From Hirschia litorea (GTDB taxonomy: Bacteria; Pseudomonadota; Alphaproteobacteria; Caulobacterales; Hyphomonadaceae): DNA of 64,000 nucleotides. The translations under genes were made by a program, and so were the position numbers. Location of the stretch: the NCBI RefSeq assembly GCF_042665075.1, contig NZ_JBHTBR010000007.1, positions 19,898-83,897 on the forward strand. The letters are read 5' to 3'. The notes under the pieces were generated by a model. That model was not told the DNA's origin. It searched no databases and saw only the letters and a program-made list of their open reading frames with translations. Below are positions 52,685-61,886 of the stretch, piece after piece; position 1 is the first letter of the stretch; each line of letters begins with the position of its first letter.

Positions 52685-53578
52685 TTGTCTACGGAACATA
52701 CTAAACGAGGTGCGCGCAAAGCAGGTGATGCTTTCGTAGGTAACGTGATCAGTCGTATCCGTATTCGTAAAGATTCGCTGGGGCCAAGTACATCGACTAT
52801 TGCAGATTATGTTTTAGGTCATGCCAATGCTGTTGTGGGAATGTCTGTAACAGAGCTAGCTGAGGCGACTGGTACTAGTGAAGGTAGCGTTATTAATCTT
52901 TGCCGACAATTGGGACTATCTGGATTTCAGCAACTTAAACTTAGTTTGGCTCAAGAGGTCGTGCGGCCTGTTCAATTTATTCACGAGGATCTACAGCCAA
53001 GCGATGATACATTTACCGTTTGTCAAAAAATGTTTCATGCAGGTACCGAGGCGTTACGAGAGACACTTTCAATTTTAGACCCAGATGCCATTTCTATGGC
53101 TGTTGATGTCATCCGATCTGCAGATCGCGTAGAGATATATGGTATTGGTTCTTCCGCTCCAATCGCTGAGGATGCGCAGTATAGAATGTTGCGTATTGGA
53201 CTTGATGCGAAGGTCGTTGTCGATAGTCATATTCAAGCAATAAGTGCTTCACGAACAGGGCCACATGTCGCAGTTCTTACGATTTCACATTCTGGCTCTA
53301 CACATGAAACCTTGGCAGCTACTCGCTTAGCTAGAGACGCTGGTGCAAAAACAATCATTATAACGAATTTCGCTAGCTCTCCTTTGCAGGCTTATGCTGA
53401 TGTCAAACTTTACACGATGGCGCGAGAAACAAAATTTCGTTCCGAAGCTATGACGAGCCGAATTGCACAGCTTTGTATCCTTGATGTTCTTATTGCCGCG
53501 CTTGCATTGGATGATTATGAGCGGGCCACCAACGTATTGCGGCAAACCTCAGAAGTTTTATCTATTAAGAGATTTTGA
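52685..53578 (+). CDS. RpiR/MurR-family regulator with SIS domain
   Basis: The product is 297 residues, TTG start with a strong AGGAGG 6 bp upstream. The N-terminal HTH_6 domain covers about residues 20-95 (STSTIADYVLGHANAVVGMS, EGSVINLCRQLGLSGFQQLK). The SIS phosphosugar-binding domain covers about 130-265 (VEIYGIGSSAPIAEDAQYRM, TISHSGSTHETLAATRLARD). RpiR regulators sense phosphorylated sugars. It converges on a HAD phosphatase gene with a 14-bp overlap and lies at the left edge of the phosphorus-related module. It may control that module. Confidence 0.88.
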   Translation: MSTEHTKRGARKAGDAFVGNVISRIRIRKDSLGPSTSTIADYVLGHANAVVGMSVTELAEATGTSEGSVINLCRQLGLSGFQQLKLSLAQEVVRPVQFIHEDLQPSDDTFTVCQKMFHAGTEALRETLSILDPDAISMAVDVIRSADRVEIYGIGSSAPIAEDAQYRMLRIGLDAKVVVDSHIQAISASRTGPHVAVLTISHSGSTHETLAATRLARDAGAKTIIITNFASSPLQAYADVKLYTMARETKFRSEAMTSRIAQLCILDVLIAALALDDYERATNVLRQTSEVLSIKRF

Positions 53579-54344
53579 GCGTATCGAGTATATTTTGAAA
53601 AAAAATGGAAGGGGTGGGGGATGCTAAAATTGAATGCATGCCAAATGCTTTCGCACCAGCGATATCTGTTATCGGATTGTCGCCGAACATAACAACCTCA
53701 TTGCATTTTAAGTCTATTGCTTTGCACCCTTTGTCGAAGATAATCTGAGAAGGCTTACCTATAATTTCTAAATCCACTGATGATAAATCTATGCATGCGC
53801 CTAGAGCGGCCAATAAAGCACCCGTTTCTGGTTTGACGCGACCATCAACCCCGGGGTGCGTAAGGTCAGGGTTGCTAATTATTAATCGCGCTCCGTTTAA
53901 AATTGCATTTACAGCACGTTCCAGCCGTTGGTAGTTAAAGCGTGTATCACGCATAAGTATCACAAGGTCTACATTCTCGTTTTCTAAATTTAATCCATGC
54001 GCCCGCGCGGCTGCGCGCATGCTTAAACTTCCGAGTATGAGTGTACGTTTGGATTTTAGTTCTACTGCACGTTTGATGGATTCAATGCCGGCTAAAATTA
54101 TCTGTTCGCTTCGCATATGAATGCCAGATTTTTGAAGTACACGCTGGAACTCAGTGATTGTGTTTGAAGAGTTATTGGAAACAATTGCTGTTCTTGTGTG
54201 ATTGAATCGCAAGAATTTTTCTGCGTTAGGCACTAAGTTGTTTTCAATAGCGCAGCAACCATCCCAATCCACTAGATAACCTTTGGCTTCAAGAATAGCT
54301 TGTTTGCATTCCTTTCCTAGGTGTTGATCACCTCCGTTTGTCAT
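53565..54344 (-). CDS. HAD-superfamily (HAD-IIA, NagD-like) phosphatase
   Basis: The product is about 259 residues. HAD motif I is YLVDWDGCCA (nucleophile Asp and DxD), motif II lies in TAIVSNNSSNT, the Lys is in IGKPSQIIFDKGCK and motif IV is VVMFGDNPITDIAGAKAFGM. The layout is HAD-IIA with a C2-type cap, as in NagD, glycerol-phosphate and phosphoglycolate phosphatases. It would release phosphate from a small phosphate ester in the cytoplasm. The ATG after GGAGGGA was preferred; 38 upstream residues in the longer frame do not fit the family. It is divergent from the phosphorus-module TonB receptor. Confidence 0.85.
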   Translation of the reverse strand: MTNGGDQHLGKECKQAILEAKGYLVDWDGCCAIENNLVPNAEKFLRFNHTRTAIVSNNSSNTITEFQRVLQKSGIHMRSEQIILAGIESIKRAVELKSKRTLILGSLSMRAAARAHGLNLENENVDLVILMRDTRFNYQRLERAVNAILNGARLIISNPDLTHPGVDGRVKPETGALLAALGACIDLSSVDLEIIGKPSQIIFDKGCKAIDLKCNEVVMFGDNPITDIAGAKAFGMHSILASPTPSIFFQNILDTLKIS

Positions 54345-54564
54345 CTGCGTCCCTCCTTTGATGCTTGCGTCTTCTATATGAGTAAAGCTCAAGATGCAAG
54401 CGCTTTGTAATTGAGCTATATTCACATAAATTTTACAAAAAGAACATCGGAGCGTCATGTAATCCCTGTAATTGCGGCACTGCGGCCATGTGTTTTGAGT
54501 GAAGTTAAGTGTCGAGAGATGCTGAGGTCGCAGGATTCAAAGGGGCAACAGAGGGACTATTGCT

Positions 54565-57237
54565 ATGAAATCGAACACATACAAATTTAAGAAGCACATT
54601 GCTTTGGGAGTGGGGGCATTGTTAGCGACGACGGCTTTGCCACTAAATGCTTTCGCAGATGATGCCGACGATAGTGGGCGTCAAGAAACTATCCGCGTTG
54701 AAGGCCAGTTAATAGACACTGAAGTCAGTGATATCGCATTGGATATGGTGAAGTTTGGTACACAAGTCCAACTCATTAGTGACTTAGAAATTGAAACGGG
54801 TGGTTTCACAAACTTTGGAGAGCTAGCAGCTGGTCTTATCCGTGGTGCTAACATTGGATATTCGCCGGATGAGGGGGAGTTCACGGTTCGTATTGATGGG
54901 GGGACAGACCGGGACACTTTACTTTTGGTTGATGGTGTGCCGTATTTCGACCGTAGTTCTCCACTTGAAGATTTGTGGCCTGCAACTGCGATTGATCCAC
55001 GTATGATTTCTGGCGTTGAAGTTTATCGTGGTGGTAACAGTTTATACTTTGGATCAAATGGTGGGTTAGGTGTCGTAAGTGTAAAGACTAAAGAGCCTGA
55101 TGGCACAAAAAAAGGTGAATTAGGTTTCTACTTCGGGTCTTTTGAAACGCGAGAGCTATACGGAAATTTTTCATTTCCATTAGATCAGGCAGGAAAGCAT
55201 AGTGTACTCGTATCCGGACGCTCATATGAATCAGATGCGCACGAGTTGTTCAGCTCGGAAGCTTATTCCGACAACGTGCTCGCACTTGGGGGAAAGCATG
55301 AATTTCCCTACAGTTATAACAGTTTAGGACTAAAATATCTTTGGCAAATTGCTGAGGACACAGAGTTTCGCGCTGGTGCCAGTTACGCCACGATTGATTT
55401 TCGTGATTCATTTCCGAACTCGACTGTTTTTCAGCCAAATTATACTGAATTCCCGATTTATAATGCGTCTTTTAAGCATCGTTTCAATGAAAAGCTAAAG
55501 CTAGAAATCGAAGGACACTACCAAGACCCGCGTTTGCAAAATAGTGAAGTTGATGCCCAAATATGTCAGATTCCGCGTTTGACAGATTTGCCATCAGATA
55601 TCGAAGCTCAGGCGCGAGCAGGAGGGATTACATCCTTTTCCACCGCTGCAGAGTTTGAAGCGTTTGCTGCGACTGTACCTGGCCTTGCAGCTGGATGTGT
55701 AACCAATCCATATGGCGCAGCTGGTAGTGCTAGTGACGACAACTTAAATGGGGGAAGTAGTTTCTACATAAACAATGACCCGAATAGTCCATTCTTCAAT
55801 CAAGCTTATGGGACGCAAGAAAACCCTTTCCCTATTGGTGCTCCGATTGGATATGTGGTTCAGTCATCCGCTAATTTCGGTGATGGTGGTCTGACGAAAG
55901 GTTTTGGTGAAACAGATCAGCGTACAAGTGGATATGAAGACATGGGAATTAACGCCCGTGCCACATATACGATTAATGATTATGTAGAAATTGTTGGTGG
56001 TGTACAAAACACAACATATAGAGACAATTCTGATGCTCAGTTTGGAGTGAAGGATACGACACTCTCTAGCACGGGTGTTTATGGTGATTTGCGTTTATCT
56101 CTTCCCGTACTCGCAGGATTGAGTACATCATTTGCAGCACGTCAGGATTTCAACGATAGCTTTAGTGATCAATCGGTTTACAAATTTGGTCTGCGTCAGG
56201 ACTTCGGAGCTGGTGTTTATGCGCGAGCAAGCGGAGGAACTTCATATAGTTTGCCGAAAATCGATGAGATTGGTGCATTTGGTTCAAATGCGAATCTAAA
56301 CCCTGGGCTTGATCCACAGGAAGTCGAAGCATTGAACGTAGGTGTAGGTATCGACCGCGACCTTTTCGGCGGTACTATGAATATCGAATTGGGATATTTT
56401 GATACGACAATCAATAATCTGTTCTCGAGTAGGTCTGTTGGTTCGGTATGTCTTGAATACGCAAATGATCTTGCTACCCCAATTCAGACGGGCTTGGTCA
56501 ATAGTACGGATGCGATTGTACGAAATCGTGCCAATATCATTCCTCCAGACTCATTCTGTTCAACTGCTGTATCTTTAGGGTTGGAAGATTCTGCATCTGT
56601 GGCTGTGAACACCAAGAATGAGCAGGACATATCTGGTGTAACTGTGGATGTCGCGTTTGACTTTGATAAATGGAATGCGGATATCACATTCACAAAAATG
56701 GAGTCTCTGGAAAATAACCCAGTGTATGGCGTGCTTGCCAGACTTGATGGAACAACAGAGAATTTAGATTTTGTTGTCCCTGGAGACGCGGGAAGCGCTG
56801 TGAAGCGTCAATCTGCAGAACGTCCTGAATGGTCTTTGTCTGGATTGATTAGTTATACTCCAACGGAAAATTGGACTTTTTCATTGAACCCGCGTTTCCA
56901 GGGGCCTGAATGGGCTTACGCAGGTACTTCACTTGCCCGCTTAGTTGACGAGAATGGCAATCGTGTTGTTGAGGACATGAATTTCGGTGACTACTTTGTG
57001 CTGAATGGTTCGATGCAATATCAGTGGGGTGATGAAAAGCAGCACCGCATATTGGTGCGCGGCGTGAACCTTCTGGATGAAGATTATTTCGAGCGTGCTT
57101 CTGGTGGCTCAGGATATTCAAGAGATCGCGCCGTTGTTCGGGGTGAAATCGGACCTAACGATAGCGCGTATTACCGCCAATATGGTTGGAATGGTAAGCC
57201 TCAATCGTTCTGGATCCAATACGAGTATGCATTCTAG
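54565..57237 (+). CDS. TonB-dependent receptor of the phosphorus module
   Basis: The product is 890 residues. A signal peptide ends near NAFAD, and QETIRVEGQLIDTEVSDIAL is the TonB-box region. The plug has VRIDGGTDRDTLLLVDGVPY and VEVYRGGNSLYFGSNGGLGV. The barrel contains Cys-containing loops around residues 330-380 and 630-670 and ends FWIQYEYAF. It differs clearly from the large carbohydrate-type receptors elsewhere in the window. Its neighbours are PhoD and PHP phosphoesterases, so it may import phosphate esters or phosphonates. A strong terminator follows before phoD. Confidence 0.88.
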   Translation: MKSNTYKFKKHIALGVGALLATTALPLNAFADDADDSGRQETIRVEGQLIDTEVSDIALDMVKFGTQVQLISDLEIETGGFTNFGELAAGLIRGANIGYSPDEGEFTVRIDGGTDRDTLLLVDGVPYFDRSSPLEDLWPATAIDPRMISGVEVYRGGNSLYFGSNGGLGVVSVKTKEPDGTKKGELGFYFGSFETRELYGNFSFPLDQAGKHSVLVSGRSYESDAHELFSSEAYSDNVLALGGKHEFPYSYNSLGLKYLWQIAEDTEFRAGASYATIDFRDSFPNSTVFQPNYTEFPIYNASFKHRFNEKLKLEIEGHYQDPRLQNSEVDAQICQIPRLTDLPSDIEAQARAGGITSFSTAAEFEAFAATVPGLAAGCVTNPYGAAGSASDDNLNGGSSFYINNDPNSPFFNQAYGTQENPFPIGAPIGYVVQSSANFGDGGLTKGFGETDQRTSGYEDMGINARATYTINDYVEIVGGVQNTTYRDNSDAQFGVKDTTLSSTGVYGDLRLSLPVLAGLSTSFAARQDFNDSFSDQSVYKFGLRQDFGAGVYARASGGTSYSLPKIDEIGAFGSNANLNPGLDPQEVEALNVGVGIDRDLFGGTMNIELGYFDTTINNLFSSRSVGSVCLEYANDLATPIQTGLVNSTDAIVRNRANIIPPDSFCSTAVSLGLEDSASVAVNTKNEQDISGVTVDVAFDFDKWNADITFTKMESLENNPVYGVLARLDGTTENLDFVVPGDAGSAVKRQSAERPEWSLSGLISYTPTENWTFSLNPRFQGPEWAYAGTSLARLVDENGNRVVEDMNFGDYFVLNGSMQYQWGDEKQHRILVRGVNLLDEDYFERASGGSGYSRDRAVVRGEIGPNDSAYYRQYGWNGKPQSFWIQYEYAF

Positions 57238-57246
57238 CCAATATAA

Positions 57247-57285
57247 AAGCTGCAAACCGTAATATTACGGTTTGCAGCTTTTTCT
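57247..57285 (+). terminator. Strong rho-independent terminator
   Basis: A near-perfect palindrome AAGCTGCAAACCGTAA / TTACGGTTTGCAGCTT with a tiny loop, followed by five T, 10 bp after the receptor stop. Confidence 0.9.
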
Positions 57286-57328
57286 TTACTACTCAAAATC
57301 TTACATAAGTACATGGATGGGTTAGCTC

Positions 57329-58864
57329 ATGTTTTCTCGGCGTCTTTTTTTGGCTGCAGCAGGTTCAACACTTTGGGTGCCAGCAAGTGCCAACGCGCAC
57401 AGTGGTCATTATCATTTCACTTTGGGAGTGGCCTCGGGTAGCCCCCGCGACACAAGCGTTGTTCTATGGACGCGTTTAGCACCTGACCCTCTAAATGGCG
57501 GCGGTATGCCGGTTGGCGCTGTCATGGTGCGTTATCGCGTATGTCTTGATGACGCCATGCGGCGGACCGTTCAGGAAGGTGTCGCTATGACATCTGAAGC
57601 AAAAGCGCATTCGGTGCATGTGACACTGAATGGCTTAGAGCCTGGGCGTGAGTATTGGTATCAATTCTATTTCGGAGAAGACGAAAGCCCAATTGGTAGA
57701 ACGAAAACAACGGACCCAAAGGCCACATCAGCGACGTTTGCGATTGCCAATTGTCAGGCTTGGGAAACCGGACATTACGCAGCTTACCGTGACATTGCTG
57801 AGTGGGCACCTGATTGTGTCATTCATTTGGGAGACTACATTTATGAAGGCGGTACGAGCGAGCTTGGCGTGCGCCGTCGAACAAATGCTGGTACTCAAAT
57901 CGAGTATGAAGTTGTTCGTAAACATAATAGCGGTGAAATCACAACATTATATGATTACCGGAATAGATATGCTCTATATCGTAGCGATCCACATTTGCAG
58001 GCAGCGCATGCTGCTGCGCCTTGGATCGTCTCCATGGATGACCATGAAGTCGATAATAATTGGGCAGGAAGTACGCCTCAAGATCCAGACAAACAGACTT
58101 CTCTAGAATTTGCAGTCCGTAAGTTGGCCGCGTTCCAAGCTTATTATGAACATATGCCATTGGAACAACCGCCGACTTTGAATGGATTAGCGGGGCATCT
58201 TCAAATATATGGTGCTTATGAGTTTGGTCCCGCGCGTGTAAACATGTTGGATACGCGTCAGTATCGTTCCGATCAAGTATGCGGACAGGGCTTTCCATCT
58301 GATTTTCCTTGTGATGCGTTAGAAAATCCCGCGTTGAGTATGACTGGCATCAATCAAGAAAAATGGTTGCTTGATCAGCTTAAAAATTCGGATGCAAAAT
58401 ACAATGTTATTGCCCAGCAAACATGGTTTGCGCCTTACAGATATTCCGAAAATCCCGCGTCTAGGAAATGGAATATGGATCAGTGGGATGGTTATCCTTT
58501 GCAGCGACAGCGTCTCGTTGATGCAATGGCAGATGAAGTGTCTAACCCTATTGTGTTGAGTGGGGATTGGCATTGTGCAAGTGCAATGACCGTCCACAAA
58601 GATCCGGAAAATGCGAAATCAGATAGAGTTGCTCATAACTTCGCAGCGACATCCATCTCTTCTGTATGTTCATGGTCTCCATCTGTGGCGCAGGCGCAAA
58701 GTGCAAACCCGCATGTGAGTTATGTAAACGGAGAACAGCGCGGATATCTTCGATGTGTAGCTGACAGTCAAAATTGGACGTCAACCTACCGTACCGTTGC
58801 TAACCCGAGTGATAGTGCATCGAAGGTTGGAACTGATACTGAAATTCGAGTGCGCGATATCTAA
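57329..58864 (+). CDS. phoD: PhoD-like alkaline phosphatase, Tat-exported
   Basis: The product is 511 residues with a Tat signal (SRRLFLAAAGSTLWVPASAN). The N-terminal PhoD Ig-like domain covers about residues 30-130 (FTLGVASGSPRDTSVVLWTR, GREYWYQFYF). The metallophosphatase core has FAIANCQAWETGHYAAYRDI, VIHLGDYIYEGG, SMDDHEVDNNW and VLSGDWHCASAM, which carry the Fe/Ca ligands. PhoD enzymes cleave phosphomonoesters and diesters outside the inner membrane. The PHP gene follows 52 bp later. Gene symbol given on family resemblance. Confidence 0.88.
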   Translation: MFSRRLFLAAAGSTLWVPASANAHSGHYHFTLGVASGSPRDTSVVLWTRLAPDPLNGGGMPVGAVMVRYRVCLDDAMRRTVQEGVAMTSEAKAHSVHVTLNGLEPGREYWYQFYFGEDESPIGRTKTTDPKATSATFAIANCQAWETGHYAAYRDIAEWAPDCVIHLGDYIYEGGTSELGVRRRTNAGTQIEYEVVRKHNSGEITTLYDYRNRYALYRSDPHLQAAHAAAPWIVSMDDHEVDNNWAGSTPQDPDKQTSLEFAVRKLAAFQAYYEHMPLEQPPTLNGLAGHLQIYGAYEFGPARVNMLDTRQYRSDQVCGQGFPSDFPCDALENPALSMTGINQEKWLLDQLKNSDAKYNVIAQQTWFAPYRYSENPASRKWNMDQWDGYPLQRQRLVDAMADEVSNPIVLSGDWHCASAMTVHKDPENAKSDRVAHNFAATSISSVCSWSPSVAQAQSANPHVSYVNGEQRGYLRCVADSQNWTSTYRTVANPSDSASKVGTDTEIRVRDI

Positions 58865-58916
58865 CGACGACAACATTTATCAATCCGAAAATACGATAAT
58901 CCAAAGGGGAAACATT

Positions 58917-60056
58917 ATGTATATAAAGCAAGCTTCTACAGCTGCTGCGGTATTTGCTGGCCTTGCTATGCCAGCAATTTCCGAAGAACGTGCAATTTCA
59001 TTTCCAAATACCGCAGATGGCGGAGTGTTGCTCACTGCTGACCTTCATACGCATACTGTTTTCTCTGATGGTGCAGTGTGGCCTTCTATACGGGTGGAAG
59101 AAGCTCATCGTGATGGATTGGACGCATTGGCAATAACAGAACACCTTGAGCATCAGCCTAAGGCTGCAGATATCCCAAACCCTGACCGCAACAGATCATA
59201 CGATGTTGCTGTAGAGTCGCTAGTAAGTGCCGGATATAATGGATTGTTGATAATCCGTGGGGCTGAAGTCTCACGCAATATGCCCCCCGGGCATGTGAAT
59301 GCAGTGTTCCTTGAGGATGCAAATGCTTTGTTGGTCAAGGATTCTATCGATGCCTTTAAAGCGGCAAAAAAGCAGGGTGCATTTATATTTTGGAACCACC
59401 CAAACTGGATTCCGCAGGCTCCAGATGGAGTTGCCCGTATTACTGAAATGCACAAGGATCTGATTTCAAAAGGATTGCTCCACGGTATCGAAGTTGCGAA
59501 TGGTACGCTTGACGGACATTCAGAGCATGCGCTTCAGATTGCATTGGATTATAATCTAACAGTTCTTGGGACTTCAGATATACATGGTTTAGTGGATTGG
59601 ACGCACAATGCTGGACATGGCGGCCATCGACCTATGACGATCGTGTTGGCAGAAGAGAGATCCGAAGAGGCGCTGAAGAAGGCACTATTTGAAGGAAAAA
59701 CAGTCGCTTGGAATTATGATGATTTACTTGGCCGCGAGGACAATGTGAGCAAGTTGGTGGAGGCATGCCTTTCTCTGGAGCCCAGTACATTTGGAGTGAA
59801 GACAAGTGTGCTGCGCGTTGATGTTAGAAATGATTGTCCGGTGAATTTCATTTTAAAGAATACTTCAGAAGAGACGTTTCAGAATGCAAGTGATGTTGTT
59901 CGAGTTGAGCGTAATTCAACCATTCCTCTACAGGTTCGTATGGGAGATGAACGTGAGCAAGTGACTTTAGTTTTCGATGTGCTCAATACTCAAATTGGTG
60001 GACGAAAAAGCCTTTCTCTCTCGCTGACAGCACCAATAAGTGCTGAAAAGAAATAA
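58917..60056 (+). CDS. Secreted PHP-domain phosphoesterase-like protein
   Basis: The product is about 379 residues with a signal peptide (ends PAISEE). The PHP metal site begins with LLTADLHTHTVFSDGAVW, followed by ALAITEHLEHQ, IIRGAEVSR, FWNHPNW and TSDIHGLVDW. PHP proteins are metal-dependent phosphoesterases; export is unusual for the family and fits nutrient scavenging alongside PhoD. A C-terminal beta-rich domain of about 110 residues follows (LRVDVRNDCPVNFILKN). AAAGGGGAA precedes the ATG. It converges on the 2OG oxygenase gene with a 48-bp gap. Confidence 0.82.
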   Translation: MYIKQASTAAAVFAGLAMPAISEERAISFPNTADGGVLLTADLHTHTVFSDGAVWPSIRVEEAHRDGLDALAITEHLEHQPKAADIPNPDRNRSYDVAVESLVSAGYNGLLIIRGAEVSRNMPPGHVNAVFLEDANALLVKDSIDAFKAAKKQGAFIFWNHPNWIPQAPDGVARITEMHKDLISKGLLHGIEVANGTLDGHSEHALQIALDYNLTVLGTSDIHGLVDWTHNAGHGGHRPMTIVLAEERSEEALKKALFEGKTVAWNYDDLLGREDNVSKLVEACLSLEPSTFGVKTSVLRVDVRNDCPVNFILKNTSEETFQNASDVVRVERNSTIPLQVRMGDEREQVTLVFDVLNTQIGGRKSLSLSLTAPISAEKK

Positions 60057-60104
60057 TTTAGCAGGAATAGGTTTTCTTATTTCAAACGATACTGAGGGCT
60101 GATG

Positions 60105-60734
60105 TTAATCGGGGTTAAATCGAATTGAATAACCCCAAGAGTCTAATTTATCGGGTATTGCATTAAAGGCGAGTGAGATCCTTTGCTCGCCTTCATTGCT
60201 AGCAACACCATGCATCATAAAGCTAGGAAATAGAATTAAGTCTCCAGCTTTGATTTCCGGCACCTGCCATCGTGCGGCTGTGAAGGGATTTAGCTCGGAG
60301 CGCGCATTAAAGTTTGAGAATACAAATCCGGTATGCGATTCTGGTTTTTGAAATATGAGATTTGCAGAAGGATGTGAATCTGTAAGATAAACGACACCAG
60401 AGATGAAACTATTGGCGTGTAAGTGCATGGCCTGATGACCGCCAGTTTCAAGAATATTTACCCAAGCTTCTTTAATGGTCCAATTTAGCTCTTCGCCGAA
60501 CAGTTCTTGGCCAAACGCAACAAGTTTACCTTTTATAGGACTAAAGGCTTTTTGAAGAACTGGGTCGAGAGGCCCAATTGCTGAATTTGAATGCGCAAGC
60601 GCCGATGATTTTGCATTTGAAGAAAAGTCCATCCGCGAAATATCGGTGTTTATTTGCGCAACTTGCAACTTATCCAGAATTTTATGTACGACCATGACCG
60701 GTGTCGGAAACAGAGCATGAGTAGTCGGAGTCAC
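60105..60734 (-). CDS. 2OG-Fe(II) oxygenase of the TIGR02466 type
   Basis: The product is 209 residues resembling the TIGR02466 putative 2OG-Fe(II) oxygenases: HALFPTPVMVVHK at the start, WVNILETGGHQAMHLHANSF with candidate metal ligands, SGVVYLTDS, and GDLILFPSFMMHGVASNEGE followed by RISLAFNAIP (distal His and 2OG-binding Arg). It lies after the phnE-like gene on the same strand (117-bp gap) and might act on an imported organophosphorus compound; this is inference. It is distinct from the known PhnY oxygenases as far as I can judge by eye. Confidence 0.75.
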   Translation of the reverse strand: MTPTTHALFPTPVMVVHKILDKLQVAQINTDISRMDFSSNAKSSALAHSNSAIGPLDPVLQKAFSPIKGKLVAFGQELFGEELNWTIKEAWVNILETGGHQAMHLHANSFISGVVYLTDSHPSANLIFQKPESHTGFVFSNFNARSELNPFTAARWQVPEIKAGDLILFPSFMMHGVASNEGEQRISLAFNAIPDKLDSWGYSIRFNPD

Positions 60735-60851
60735 AAAAAGTCTCCTGTAAAATTTGAGAAGAATACTGTCGTCTTCACCCTTAAAAGGGGGGCAGTCACA
60801 CTGGGAAAGTAATTCTCCCCAATTTTTTCATTTACCGAGTGCAATCTAACC

Positions 60852-61886
60852 TCAGCCTATAAGGCGCGCACGTACTCGAGAAGAGATATGATCTAGTGCT
60901 AAAACTGTGAGGAAAATTGCAAGTAGAATAGTACCAACATGGCCGTATTCAAAAGTATCATAACGTCCTTTCAACTCTTGACCTATGCCGCCAGCGCCGA
61001 CGAGGCCTATGACTGCCGCCATACGTACATTTCTATCAAGGACATATAAAGTGTAAGCAACATATGAGGGCGCGACTTGAGGGAGAACACCGGACCGCAA
61101 GACGCGTAATTTACTTGCACCTAATGCTCTAAGAGCTTCTTGTGGTTTTGTGTCTGAAGCTTCAATATCTTCTGCATAAAATTTACCTAGAAATCCCATT
61201 CCATGCAGGCTTAGGGCTAGGTATCCAGCTATGGCGCCAAACCCAAATCCCAAAACGAGGAACATAGCTACAATGAGTTCTGGCATTGATCTTAGAAAGC
61301 TGACTATCCCTCTGCTAGCGGTATAGGTGAAACTGTTTGGCGTATAATTACGTGCCCCTAAAACTGCCAAGGGTATGGATACGATAACCGCTATGATTGT
61401 TGCCCAGATCGCTATTTCAAACGTTTCGACCATTTTGCCTATGACATTTAAAAGATAGCCAAAAGGATGAACCAAGTATTCAACTGTGTCTATCTGTGGC
61501 TCTGCTTCTAGTGTCTCTGAGTTTATACGAAAGGTTGTGACTTCCGCAGTCTCGATCCGTGTAAAAATTGGAAGTGAATCTCTGTCGAAATCCTGAAGGC
61601 GAGATATTTCTTGTCGATTTTCTATAACAATAGGGAATAATTCACTGAGCATTCTTCCCAGCCCTTTGCCGACTTGGCTTTCCTCTTCCAATCCAATGGT
61701 TGACAGCATGGCCTCAGTTGAAAGCCCCAACATTTTAGGGATTTCCATGCGGTTCCCTGACCAGATCAGTACTAGAGCGACAACTAAAGTTGCGAGAGCA
61801 GTGCGCCAGTTATAAGGCGCTTTTAGATGCCAATCCTGTGTACGGGGTGAGAAGCGATTATTGTCGGATGGTTGGTTATCAAACAT
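60852..61886 (-). CDS. phnE: Phosphonate-type ABC transporter permease (PhnE)
   Basis: The product is about 344 residues. One N-terminal helix (TALATLVVALVLIWSG) is followed by a long periplasmic insert and the PhnE permease core: FEIAIWATIIAVIVSIPLAV, SRGIVSFLRSMPELIVAMFL, the EAA-type loop EALRALGASKLRVLRSGVLP, and GLVGAGGIGQELKGRYDTFE. It pairs with PhnC and PhnD in a minus-strand operon. I chose the ATG overlapping the phnC stop by 8 bp; an in-frame ATG 21 bp upstream is possible. The substrate class (phosphonate, phosphite or phosphate ester) is not fixed by sequence. Confidence 0.88.
   Translation of the reverse strand: MFDNQPSDNNRFSPRTQDWHLKAPYNWRTALATLVVALVLIWSGNRMEIPKMLGLSTEAMLSTIGLEEESQVGKGLGRMLSELFPIVIENRQEISRLQDFDRDSLPIFTRIETAEVTTFRINSETLEAEPQIDTVEYLVHPFGYLLNVIGKMVETFEIAIWATIIAVIVSIPLAVLGARNYTPNSFTYTASRGIVSFLRSMPELIVAMFLVLGFGFGAIAGYLALSLHGMGFLGKFYAEDIEASDTKPQEALRALGASKLRVLRSGVLPQVAPSYVAYTLYVLDRNVRMAAVIGLVGAGGIGQELKGRYDTFEYGHVGTILLAIFLTVLALDHISSRVRARLIG

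Noticed and set aside
54445..54480. Possible Pho box upstream of the phosphorus-module receptor (GCGTCAT ... CTGTAAT)
   Set aside because: Half-site spacing is 7 rather than 4 bases and both halves are imperfect.
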